Assembly (NCBI RefSeq): GCF_000002985.6
Contig: NC_003281.10
Span: 7,502,001-7,566,000, forward strand
Length of the DNA: 64,000 nt
Reading direction: 5' to 3'
From: Caenorhabditis elegans
Taxonomy: Eukaryota; Nematoda; Chromadorea; Rhabditida; Rhabditidae
Shown: in pieces, positions 23,194-34,786 of the stretch
Numbering within the stretch: the stretch's first letter is position 1
Layout: each line of letters starts with the position of its first letter
Notes under the pieces: generated by a model
Database searches by the model: none
Told to the model about the DNA's origin: nothing
What the model saw: only the letters and a program-made list of their open reading frames with translations
Position numbers and translations under genes: made by a program

Positions 23194-23554
23194 GAACAAT
23201 GTTTAGAAAGGAAATTCGAAACATAAATTTAAGGAAAATTAAGAACTGTTCATATTGTCAGTGTTCATTTTTTGATTCCTGCTTTCTACTATCCATACGT
23301 TTCAGATTCTTCCGTAAAATAGTTGTATAAACTATTCCAATTGATCTTAGAAACATTTCGCGTATTGAATTTATTTCAGCTTTTTCGTTCAGCTTTTCTG
23401 CAATTTCCATATTTCTCTCTTGTAAAACTCTCCGACGTATTTGTAAAAGTGGTCTCGCCACGATCCATAGCACTTAACAAAGATCGTGACCAACATAGAA
23501 GTATTACGCAGAAGCGAAATTTTGTGATTACTGCTCTATAACTGTCCTCTCTTG

Positions 23555-23868
23555 CCACGACAGATTTTCGTTAAATGCAAAAATTTGTGCACCTCAAAAG
23601 ACTACTGTAGGTTTAATCGGGGTTTCCAAATATTCGATCAAAATAAATTTATTTATCTAAAAACTCGAATAAAACAATAAATTTTTTTAAAGTCGTGATT
23701 AAAACTATAAATATCGATGAAAATTCCGCAGCTACGAGAATTTAAGATTACAGTACTCTTCAAAGGTGCAGACCTTCTCGCATTTAATTTTTTTTTAAAG
23801 TTGTCGTTTTGAGACCGGCTATCGTATTTTTGCCACAAAGTCGCAAAATTTTGAGTCTGGGTAATGTG
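23555..23868. repeat. Inverted-repeat element, GACGCG family, copy 3 (left arm truncated)
   Basis: The right arm ends in GAGTCTGGGTAAT and contains GAGACCGGCTATCGTATT and a TACAGTACTCTTCAAAGG block, matching the 1.9-2.3 kb element. The left arm is shortened to the CACGACAG and TACTGTAGG blocks. It lies between lig-4 and lin-39. Confidence 0.65.
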
Positions 23869-26102
23869 CATTTTAATTCTATCAGTAGAAGACAACTTTT
23901 AGAAAATGGCTCTAAAATTAAAGGAAAATAATTGTTGAGTTCTCTACCGACCTAATATTTTTATTTTAATAACTGGACCACCTTCATTGCCCTCTAAAGA
24001 ATAGGGCGTTTTTCAAAACCTTCTATTATTTTTGTTTGTGGCAGCTCAATCAGTTTTCTCAGAGCAAAAGAAGCAACACATACGTAAATTATGGTGACTG
24101 GGATAAAAGCACAAAAGTGTGTAAAATAGAGACAACAACACAACTCAAGAGAGCCATAAATTTGAAAGGTGTCAAGAGTAAGGCATATGAGTTGGTGGGA
24201 AGACTCGAGTTGAGGGGATTGATCATTCCACTATAGGCACAGAAATGTTTATTTTTGTCTGACTATATATATGTGAGTATAAGAATTTTACCAAAATGTT
24301 CAGTAAAATGCGATAAGTTGTGCTTGAAAATTTATTAATTATGTGGTATTTCTTTGGTACTTTTGATATTCGCATATGTGGGTTCCCATAAGACTTTGTT
24401 CACAACATGAAACTTTCAAATTGTTCCGATTTTTAGAGGTGAAGTCCAAATTGTTTTGCTTTTTTCAAATTATGAGTACTGTCAAATTATGTCATTATTA
24501 CTCTCACATGTGCTCGTTTTTCATATGATAACATTTGAGGAAAGGTTTTAATTAATACTTCCCACACTTTTTAAACCTATTTTTTAAAGCTAAGCTCAGA
24601 AAATAGGCAGTTTGAAAACGTATGCATACATATCTAGATCCTAAACAATTAAAAATAAGCTCTTCGTCTTTTAGGCAATTACATTTCAAATAATTTCAAT
24701 CAGAGGAAAGATTTATTTGAATACCAGAATAATGTTTGGAAGTTGTACTCTACGAACAAAGCTAGTTAATTGAAAACGTTTATAGTTGATATATTTCCAA
24801 AATCCTCCGTTTAAACTCTGAATCACATATTCTTACACTTCTCTCATTTCTAGGTTACACGTTAGTCTGAAAATGAGATGTACATATTTAGAGTTAATTT
24901 AATTAAAAAAAAAAATTGAAATACAGCTGCAACAGAAATATGAAAACGACTGAAAGTCGTTAAGACTAGGGTAAACCAAAAGACACATAAATCTCTAATA
25001 AATGAAAATCTAGGTTTTCATAAAATTCAAAGTCAAAATATGTATATGAGTCAAGAATTGAAAAATATGAATAGAAATATTGAATATATCTAGAACATCT
25101 ACTTAACTATACAAAGACTCCTCCCTCATTTCATCTCTCATTGGTCGCTCCCATCGGATCTTCCTATCTCTCTCTTCGAATATTTCAAACCTACCGTAGT
25201 CGTGCCTTGGAGCACATACATAATCCAATAAATTCATCGGCTAGATTAAAGATATTGAGTTGTATGTGGGCGCTTCTGCTGTCAGCATATATTAATTGTT
25301 TTACAGTTAATAGTGGTAAGTAGGAAAGAGAAGCCGACACGATGAGACTAATTGCTGTTTTTCGGGAGCGAAAGAAGAGGTCAGATGGACCCACGCGGGT
25401 GTAAACATTGATCGAAGAGGTGATAGATTGTCTTATAGGTTTTGTTGGAAAGTCTTATAAGTAGATAAAATTAGTTTATGCTCGGTCAAGGTCTAAACTG
25501 GTTTGATTTAGTTCTGGATTGCAGTTTTGGCGAAACCCGATATTCTGGAGCAACTTTCTAGAAAAAAAAGTATCTAGAAAAAAAAGGGTGATATTAAAAT
25601 CTGCTCAAGTTTCTACGGGTTTTTTCCAGTAATAGTAATTGAGTAATAGAGTAATAGGTCAGCTTCTTTATAGCAAAAAGTTTTCAGAAATTAGCAAATA
25701 CTTTATAGTACCAAATACTCGAAGAAATTGCTCCGAAATTCCGAGTATTTTCAAATTATACTTTTTTGAGGAGTTATGAACATTTTTTGTATTATTTTTG
25801 CTAAGCTCTATTTTTTTAATGAGAGAAATTTATAAACGTTTTGATTCCAGCGTATGCCTCGTTTGACCAATTTAAGCTTAACCATGTCTCCTTTCAAATT
25901 ATTGATTTTACTTCATACAAAAGTGCAAACTTTCCAATTATCTTTATTTATAAAAACCATAAGACTCATTTTGTTTTTCTTTTTTTTTTCATTTTGGGGG
26001 AACATGCCCAACCGTCTCATTTTGTAGAATTGCCGGTCGGTAATTGCCGCGCATCCCTGAATGAAAGTGTTTTATTTGGGCCCAAATTTTAAATAAAAAT
26101 AT

Positions 26103-26124
26103 GAATACACTTTCAAGTGTATTC
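26103..26124. repeat. Short perfect hairpin
   Basis: GAATACACTT, TC, then AAGTGTATTC: a 10-bp stem. Further half-copies (ATACACTTTC, GTGTATTC) follow within 60 bp. Confidence 0.7.
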
Positions 26125-26928
26125 TACAAAAATACACTTTCTAGTGAAATGTAGTAAAATTAGAGTTCAAAACGTGTATTCTTGTGAACTTTGGCCATCG
26201 TAGATTGCTTATCCTTAGTCAGCTAAATGTGAGCTTCGAAAAGTTTTTATTCTATTTTAAGCATAACAATTTGACAAAAATTGTCAATATTTGGAGTAGG
26301 AGAATTTGGAGATTTGTATTTAGAACGGTAATTATTTTTGACAGTTCAACAAACTTATTGTGGCATTCCGATTTAATGTTAGGCTGTTCTTGAGCACATC
26401 TACCAAAAAGTTATCTATATTTTTACACTCAATTTCAATGAAGAATGTTGGAACGAAATTGTGCGGATATTTTTCAACTGGCAGAATTGGCGAAATAAAT
26501 TGCAGCCACTCCTAATTTGAAAAACTTTCAGAAATATCGTTCAAGAAAAATATTGTGCGTTCCTAAAAACCTGTTTTTATAGTTTTAAAATTTGTAATTG
26601 CATTCCATCAGTTCGAGCGAAAAATGATAAAATGCAAGAATACACAAAATTAATCTATTATTTTTCCTTTGAAAAAAGCAAATTTATTACAAAAAAATGA
26701 TAAAAAGAAATAAGCAGGTGGATGGAAGAAAAATGGGAATTGTAAAAATTGGAAGATTGGAAGATCAGATCACAATTTGGGGAAGATTTTCAGATTTTCA
26801 GAGAACTTTTATAATCAGAAAAAAAAAACATTGCAAAGGGGCAAAGTTTGCCAGCATTACTCTGTTTGTGTGGAAGGAAAATAGATAAGAAGTTCAGCTC
26901 GAGAAGGAACGGGGGAACCCTGGATTCG

Positions 26929-26934
26929 TTTATT
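26929..26934 (-). terminator. lin-39 poly(A) signal (candidate)
   Basis: AATAAA on the minus strand, about 180 nt after the lin-39 stop, giving a short 3'UTR. Confidence 0.55.
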
Positions 26935-27115
26935 ACGGGTATGGTAAAGCTGATAAAGAGAGTCAGAGGAGGGAGAGTGTGTGTGGAAAAGTGAGAGACA
27001 CAGAGAAAATAAAGCGAAAAATCATGAGAAAGGAAGGGGCGAGAAATGTGTGATAACGATAATTTTCAAAGTCAGGAAAATTCAAAAAGATCTCAAAATA
27101 TAAAATGGCAAGTAA

Positions 27116-30100
27116 CTAGAATTGATTGAAAAGTGGGAACCGGAATGGACCGAATGGTAGATTTGCACCAAATGGCATCATCGGAGGTGTCATTGGTTTA
27201 TCCTGGAATAAAATTAACTTATAGATATTCTATTAAAAATCCACGTTGGATTCTCTCTAAGGGACATTCCGCCCGGCCGAGGCTGACGGGGCGTCTCGCA
27301 CCAGCCTTCTAACTTGTTTTCCTCACGCACTTCTGACAGAGTTTGTGAATTTTTAGAAATTATTGTGGGAGTCGTGAATACCTAACCTCTATTTGTAAAG
27401 CTAAAAACACCATGTCACGGTTTCATATGTCAACATACTTTTGTGGTTCAACAGTGGAAACTGGTAGATCACTATCAGACAAGTCTGGAAGTTTTTTAGA
27501 AATCCAGATATTTTTTAAGAAAATAACAATAATTTCCAAAAAGTTTCCAGAACGTTTAACTGCATTAAAAGTCCTTTTTTTAAACGAACTGAAATATTTC
27601 AGATCAAAATTTAATTGGTTTTACAGCTCACATTTTTTGGGTAAAGCATTCTCAGAGACTATTTACAAATGTCGTATTTTTCGAATAATTTTAGGAAGTA
27701 AGTTTTTCCTAGAATATTTACAAAATAATGCTCACCTTATTTTCTTTTTTGTGCTTCATTCGTCGATTTTGAAACCAAATTTTGACCTGAAACAGAGTGT
27801 TTTATATTTGAAACACTATTGAATTCTCACTTGTCTTTCGGTAAGCATCAATGAATGAGCTACTTCAATTCTACGCTTCCTCGTCAGATATTTGTGTGTA
27901 TGAAATTCCTTTTCCAGCTCTAATACTTGATTCCTTGTGTATGCTGTTCGTTGTCGCTTCTCGCCGCGTGAACCTCCTGAAATAAAACACTTTAAGTTCG
28001 GAGTTTGACCACTCTAGTTGAACATTGCTCAGAAAATAATTCCAGTCGAAGAAATACAATGAGGGTACAAAATTAACTTGTGTTCTTGCAGAATAAAAAG
28101 ATGATACGAGATCAAAACCCACTACTTTTTTCCAAAAATCAAACGCAATCCCGAAACTCTGATGACCCGTGGACCTAAATAGAATCAGAAATAATCTACA
28201 GTCATAAATCAGAATTTCGAGGATGGACATGAGGGTGCGCGCACGCGGGGCCCTCTCCCCGAGGAGGGTCATCGTTTTCACACTTGTCACACTTTAGGGC
28301 CGAGAGAGACTCTTCGGAAGGAGATCGCCATCATAATATACAATTGACAATCCTTGCGAATATATAGAACATATCAGTTGTAAAGATTGTCACCTCTTGC
28401 CAAACAGCTGACTGTTTGTTGAGCAATTTATGATAGGGGTGCCAAAACAAAACAACTGGAGAGGGAAGAAGCTAGACGCCTTCTGTTCTGGATTTAGGGT
28501 ACACATGGGATGATGACTTATTATGAACAGATTGTGTGAAAAAGCAGAAGAAAAAATTATTCATAATTGATGGAACACGCAAAAAAGATCAATCGTTTTC
28601 AGATGAATACCAGAAGTTTCGAGTTAACTTATTTTTTCGAATTATTGTAATTGCAGTACTACTGTACTCATACAATTCTTTAGAAATATTCAAGCTCACT
28701 ATCAGAGTATTCAATTAAAATTATTTCCATAACCGAAGCAATTCTCTCAAAATACCAAATCAACAACTGTTCTCGATCCCCATAAATATCTCGAGAAATA
28801 AACGAGTCAATAGATTCAATTCATTTTCAACGTTCATTTTCATTTCAACTATTCACATATAATGGATGTTGTGCTAAAGACGCCGGTCGGTTTCTGACGG
28901 GGCGCTGCGCCATATGGCCGACATGGGAAAGAAAAGAGAGAGAAAAAGACAATGTTGCTGAAGACACCTGTGCGTTGGTCCAACAGACAGCTTGTCTCTC
29001 ATTTTGAGACACGCGTGAGACTTTAATCGGGAAAATCGGTTTCCATGTATGGGTTTCGAGGATTCGTAATTATTCTGTCGCTCAGTTTTCTGCTTTTTTC
29101 AATTTCAATTCAGTCTCGTAATGATTCGAGATCGATGTAAAAATTGATTCAAAAAATAGTGTCAGTATACATAAAACTAGGACTGGACAGAAAATATCTG
29201 TGGGTTAACTTATTTTAGGAGTCTTTCTGTATTTGGTACCAACTTCAGCAGTACATAATCCACATAAGAAGACTAATTTTATTTGAAGAGGTTGAACTCC
29301 GCAGAATGTTCTCACATTTTCATTTTTCAAGTCAGCCTCACACTCACATTGACTACAGTTTCTGTTGCTCAACCGATGACGTGATTTGCCTGTGGGTAAG
29401 ACTGTAAGCTCAAACTTAAACAATACTAGTTTACGATAACCTCCACTCTTGCCCAACTTGTTAATTTCCTCCATCAGTGCTTCACCACTAGAATCCGAAT
29501 CATCATCATCGATCACAAGCGTGTCAAGAGTAGAAAAGAAGCCGCAAGACATAACACAAAGTGCACAATGCTGTCCGAACGCAAGGTGCACACCCAAATC
29601 AACTGTCAATAAGAGAGATACCGCTGCGGGGAGTCCAAATACTTTGACAAGTTGCTCTGATAGCTGTGATGAGGGAGAACACGGTGTAACAGAGATTAGC
29701 AGGAGATTTGGGAAAACGTGTCGTTTTTTATATAGTAATTTTGGGAATTTGATTTCTGAACACTCCTCGGTTGTTTAAATGGTTCCTAATGAAACAATGT
29801 GGTATCAGTATTTCTGGGAAATCAGAGTTTCTAAAAAACTCATACATACGCGTGACCATCATCATTCTCTATTATGGAAACATTTTTCACCAAGAAGGGT
29901 GGGATGATGTGTTGGATAACATGGGCATGCGCGAAACATGAAAGAGACAACCGCCTGTCGGAGACCGTATCTTTTCTATTTTTAAGCGTCTGCGTCTGAA
30001 GTGTGAAAAGATTACGGTAACCTATTCAATATGGCAAACTTTTTTCGGTTTGTATTCCCTATCAAATATCTTCTTACCAAAAACAATGACACATACACAC

Positions 30101-32700
30101 CATCGTTTGGGCTTGAAGTGGTTAGGAACCAGCACCACACGACAGAAAGTGAGTGGCGGGGGGTCTTGACACGAAAGATAAATGGGCTCGCGACATGCCA
30201 TCTCTCTTTTTGCTCCGCCACTGACTATTCTTGGGGTCGAGCTCTGCTTTCACGTCAACTATCGAGAGAGAGGGCGCCGCGCGTCGCCTTCTTCCTTATG
30301 CTTCATGTCAAAATGATGTGGAGAGAGGGAAAAGAAGGGGAGTACTGTAGCTTCCTTCCACTATTCAGTAGTAAATTGATTTATAATTACCCAAACAAAT
30401 TGCCATTAAAGGTCTATGGATATTTGATTCGATTTGATAACTAGTATGCCCAGAAATAAATGGATATTCAGTGGGTTTTGTGAACTGGCGATATTCAGTG
30501 GAGATCAAACTGAGATCGTGGTAACGTTTTCAAACCAATTATCAATAATTTTATTGTTGTTTTTTCAATGAGGAATTTGTGGGAAAAAACATTTGAATTA
30601 AGAAGTGATTTATTATTCTGTACATTAGTACCAATTTTCTTCAAAAAATGACTAACCTGTAGTTGAATGAACACGTGTCATCCATGGATACACTGCACCG
30701 CCTGAATTCTTATCCATATCATCGTCATCACCACTGATGCCTTTCTTGTCATCATCCTTATCATCATCATCGTCTCCTTCCAGGTGCTTCCAGTCGTGAT
30801 GGGTACTTGTTACTGATGGATTATAGCATAGTGACTGAAAAAATGTTTATAATTACTTGAAGTTTACGCTGAAAGAAGGAGAGCTTTTCAACTCTAGTAG
30901 GATGGCTAAGATAACTGTTCAGAACTTCGTTCATCGATCATGGACGGTTGGTTCCAAGCTATTGGGTTTTATCTGTTACTAGACTGAATGCAAACTTGAA
31001 TCAAAGTAGTTTATTGGCTGTTTTTGTAACTTTCAAAATTTATTTCAGGCATTGAAAAATCGATCGATTGGATTTAACATAAACATAAAGCACCCTAGAT
31101 CAACAAGCTTCAATAAAATCAATATTTGAAATGTTGCGAAGATTTTGGAAGAGATTCTCTAACCGATACATCTTAGCATCCAAGAAGAGACAAACAGCGG
31201 GAACAATTAATCTTGAAACTCTTCCTCTCACTCTTTCACTCTCTTCAGTCTTCTTCTTTCATTTTCCCTCACTGCGTTTGGTTTTCCTACGGACCAGTCG
31301 TTCTAGTTGTATATTTTCTTGAGTAAGTTTTTATTTCATAAGGAATAATCGTTTAAAAATAATTCATCTTGTGAGACCATTGTTTTGCCAAAAAATGATA
31401 CTCTGCTCTAAAACTTCAAAAACTTTTTAGCAAATGTGTGTCTTAATCGAATTTAAAGCTAAAAATAACTACCTGTTGAGCATTAAATTTGTTATATTTA
31501 TCAAAACTATCCACATTTCAAATAACCTTTTTTTATATTTAAAAATAGTTAGTACCAGTGCTTGGAGGTTTTTGCAGCTTCCAATTGTGAATCTAAAAAA
31601 GTACAAAAATCGATGGAACGATCATTAATCTCAATCTGAATACTCTTCTTCCTCTTATTCTCCATTTTGTAACTCGTTCTCATAAATTTTATTTCAATTC
31701 CTACTCTTCCAATGGTAGTCACCAGGCGCCAGTCCACTCACTTCAAAAGAGAAAATAAAATTGATCGCGTTGTCAGATTATTTTCAGAAACGCTGAGGAA
31801 TTGATTGATTTTCAATTTTTGGCGGGAAATGACAGAAGTTTCAAACCAGTGGGAGGCGCCAAAAGGGTGTTAGAACTTTTGAATTAAAAAAAAACAGATG
31901 AAATAAAAAAAAACTTTCAAGAAATTTAAATTCCACATGGACCCGAAATGTTTCAAGAACTAATTGTCTCTGAGCACCTGTTTATTTTTCAAAATGGTTT
32001 GTTTTCAGAAATTAAATTCGATTAGCAAAAGTTAACCAAATCGGTCTCAGCGCTTTGCAGAAACTAGAATTATTTGAAGGTTGTCAAAAGTGCGGCAAAT
32101 AAAAAATTGTGACTTTCTATAAATCTGTGAGCATTCCTTTATTTTAATTATCCCGAATCACACACTATTTTAGTTATTAAAATTTTACACAAATTTAATT
32201 TTTGCCAATAGAGGAGCTTCCTAACTATAACGCTCCAACTCTTGCTTAAAGTATGGTGACGTTCAGAGAACTTAAAAAGATTACGAAATTCGAAATTGCT
32301 GAACTTTTCTAAAATATCATTTCATCTACTTAAATTTGTAGTGTTTTTTTTTTAAATATAATACTGTTTTAAAAATTACCTTTAAAGTTTCGTAACTAAC
32401 CTGATCTCCGAGTATTGGATATTGAGGACCTCCCAGTCCTTGACTTGAGGCAAAATATGAAGCAATTTGAGAAGAACTAGTCGGATCATAATAACTTCCA
32501 AAATGAGCAGAAAGTGCAGCAGACGCTGTCATTGGATCATATCCAATTGTACTCGATAATTCAGAAGATGATGGAATTCCAGATGCACCCACAGAAGATG
32601 TGGATGATGATGAAGAAGATGAGGATGAAGACGAAGAGCTTGATTCAGGAGCTGTAGCTCTCGGTGCATCTGTGGATGACGGTGATGTTGATGTGGTCAT
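27116..32700 (-). CDS. lin-39: LIN-39, Hox protein (Dfd/Scr class)
   Basis: Five exons: 32700-32401, 30834-30657, 27976-27831, 27786-27736, 27202-27116; 253 aa, the known length. The N-terminus has a long Ser run, then the YPWM hexapeptide (about residues 149-152) for CEH-20/Pbx contact and an Asp-rich segment before it. The homeodomain (about 164-223) includes [17 protein letters not shown] and recognition helix [11 protein letters not shown], with Gln50 and Asn51 present. LIN-39 specifies mid-body fates, including vulval precursors, Q neuroblast migration and VC neurons. Exon 4 is only 51 bp and follows a 44-nt intron inside the homeobox, placed directly before VKIWF. CACTCCAG abuts the ATG, a likely SL1 acceptor. 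Introns 1 (1.57 kb) and 2 (2.68 kb) are large and contain GC-rich islets, probable enhancers. Confidence 0.98.
29205..29663 (-). CDS. Candidate cysteine-rich exon nested in lin-39 intron 2
   Basis: A reading frame open for about 190 codons (to 29776) on the lin-39 strand inside its second intron. A plausible acceptor (CCCTCATCACAG) would start it at 29663 in phase 0. The first ATG in frame is at 29552 and gives 115 codons. It encodes paired cysteines (HCALC, CSQCEC, FLCGLC), an acidic [10 protein letters not shown] patch and a basic tail. A 45-nt GT..AG segment (GTAAACTAG...CCCACAG) inside it is frame-preserving, as a small intron would be. No poly(A) signal is clear after the stop at 29205. 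I know no family match; it could be a nested gene, an alternative lin-39 terminal exon, or chance. Confidence 0.25.
   Translation of the reverse strand, partial: LSEQLVKVFGLPAAVSLLLTVDLGVHLAFGQHCALCVMSCGFFSTLDTLVIDDDDSDSSGEALMEEINKLGKSGGYRKLVLFKFELTVLPTGKSRHRLSNRNCSQCECEADLKNENVRTFCGVQPLQIKLVFLCGLCTAEVGTKYRKTPKIS
31818..31845. promoter_or_regulatory. E2F site plus CHR-like site in lin-39 intron 1
   Basis: TTTGGCGGGAA (31818-31828) is a consensus E2F site. TTCAAA (31840-31845), read as TTTGAA on the other strand, matches the LIN-54 CHR element 11 bp away. This E2F/LIN-54 pairing is described for the worm DRM/DREAM complex. A TGATTGAT Hox/Pbx-type string lies just upstream at 31803. Confidence 0.5.
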
Positions 32701-32960
32701 CTGGAGTGAAAACGAGTGAAAGTGATTGATAAGAATTGATTGAAAAGAGATGAAAAGATGAGGGGAGGGAGGGGAAACGAGGTGATATAATAAATGAGGA
32801 CGAGAGGCGCGTCGGGGCGGTTGAACATTTGTTAAAAATGTGACGTCTCCCTCTTTCTCCTCTTTTCTTCCATTGCAAAAGAGACAGAATACCGGGCGCC
32901 ATCCTTCCCCGATCCCGCCCATTTCTCCTATTGGACGAAGGGTGGAGTCTCAGAAAGCGG
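32701..32960 (-). promoter_or_regulatory. lin-39 proximal promoter region
   Basis: Directly upstream of the lin-39 ATG. It contains a TGATTGATAA Hox/Pbx-like string (32723), purine-rich runs, a GGCGCGTCGGGGCGG patch, GGCGCC (32895), CCCGCCC (32914-32920) and ATTGG, an inverted CCAAT box (32930-32934). It is GC-rich for this window. Confidence 0.5.
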
Positions 32961-34777
32961 AAGGGATGAGGGAATAGAATAAGAGGACGATAGAGATGAA
33001 TGCAGTAGTTAAAAAAAGAGATCAAATTTTTTTCATTGAAGTAGATCATTCAGATATTCCTAAAGTCTACATATCTTCAAAAACCGAATAACTAGTAGAA
33101 TAGGTATTTAAATTTGAACAATTGTAGTGAGAGCAAGAAAACTAACAATTTGTGCTGCTAGTCTAGAATTCAGAGATACGTGTACAATCGCAATCAATGA
33201 CCGGATCAATATCTCCCAAGAGCCCAAATTTTCAACACAAAAGTTAAATACGATGATTCAGTTCTTAAAATTTTGAAGAACTTTCAGCAACCATCAATTT
33301 CTTTTACAGGTGATCAGAGCTTTAAAATTTATTAAAATTCCTGGGCACATATAATTGAAACCAATAAATTTCAGAACACGAATTAGCAATAATTACCGTT
33401 TGATAGATTTTAAATTTTAATTTAAGAACCTTGTTTTTTTTAATTACTGCATTCATCAAAAGGAATTAGATCAACCTATCAACTACTTGTACCTAATCCT
33501 TAGGAAATCATTAAAACTAGGAAAACAACAAAAGCTTAAGAACGGAAACAGAACAAAAAGAGAAGAAAAGTAAAGAGTTGGAAATGGAGAGAGAAAAGAT
33601 GATGGTGATAAATTGAGGAGCAATCTGCGAGAGACGAATTGTTTTTGTGGGTGTGCTCAAGTGGGTGGTCATGGTTTAAGACCCGCGGGTTTTACCTTAT
33701 AAGATTGGATAATTGCTCTAAATAGCTTTATATAAACTAGTAAGCAATCTATGAGGTCAAGAAGAAGTATGGACTAGAAGTCTTTATGTGTTTTCTCTGT
33801 AGGCCTAAGCTCTGAAATGTTACCTAACACTATTCCACACATTCTCCATGTCTTGAATATTTATGTGACTACTGATTACAAAATGAAATTTCAGAAATAT
33901 TGAGGCTGTGGGCAATCCTCGAAATTTGACGAACTCAGCAATTTCGGTAGATTTGTCGCACACACCTGACAATGAAGCTTTTAAGTTGGATAATTTAAAG
34001 TTGTGATAATAGCTTTTTTAAAGTAAGATTACATTTTGTTTTCTTCTATGATTCACAAATTAAACGAGGGTGAGATTCAATTTATTTAAATGATCGGCAG
34101 AATAACGGGAACACGGTAAAAAGGCGCCTTCGCAACGCCTCATAAAGTGCAACATCTAATCTGGGCTCATTTCTTCCAGATATGTTTTCAATTTTTCAAT
34201 GGTATATTCTCCAATAATGCAACATAAAATGTTTTTTCGGAACGCAGGTAATTTGAATAAATTCCTACAACAAAAAAAAAACAGCAGAAGCCAAAGCCGA
34301 GTATCTAAAAATGTTTCAAATACTGAAATTTAGTCGATAACTTTGCGAAAATATAAGAGGGTTCCGAAATAAACTAGATTTTAAACGTTTTCTGCCACAA
34401 AGGTGGAAAATTGATATTTGAAGTACATAACTTGCAAAATTTAAAGACTACGTTTTAAATAGTAGAGAATTTTCCTATAACTTTTTCAGGTGACCTCTAG
34501 GTTCAACTTATTTAAAGTTAAGTTCCAGTTTCATTTAGAACTTTGAGAAGCTTTGTGCCAGGAGTGGATTTAAAAAAAGAGAGATTTACCTTAATTCTAG
34601 AAGGTCGTAAAAAAATGTTGCCAAAATTCTATTGTTGGTATTGCCATCGGAATTTCCTCTATCGCCCTCCCACTTCATGTCTTCTAATCCGGGCGGCACG
34701 CACAAGAAGACGCAGACGTACTGATACACGTGAAGGGTGGAGCATGCTTCTTCTCCAATCTCCCCCACTGTCGGCAT

Positions 34778-34786
34778 AGATCAAAG
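34778..34786 (-). promoter_or_regulatory. TCF/POP-1 site upstream of lin-39
   Basis: AGATCAAAG (CTTTGATCT on the lin-39 strand) is a full TCF/LEF consensus. It sits 1-2 bp from TGTCGGCA (34769-34776) within a GC-richer islet about 2.1 kb upstream of the lin-39 start. lin-39 is a known Wnt target. Confidence 0.5.

Larger units (their letters stand above)
22713..27115. other. Spacer between lig-4 and lin-39 (tail to tail)
   Basis: Holds the 3' regions of both genes, a possible small cysteine-rich minus-strand gene at 22.96-23.19 kb, another copy of the inverted-repeat family at 23.55-23.87 kb, and long AT-rich stretches. I see no RNA gene. Scattered frames of 60-85 codons at 24-27 kb look like chance. 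Confidence 0.6.

Noticed and set aside
30031..30444. 137-codon plus-strand frame in lin-39 intron 2
   Set aside because: Starts at ATG but is antisense to lin-39, with no recognisable domain. It overlaps GC-rich probable regulatory DNA.
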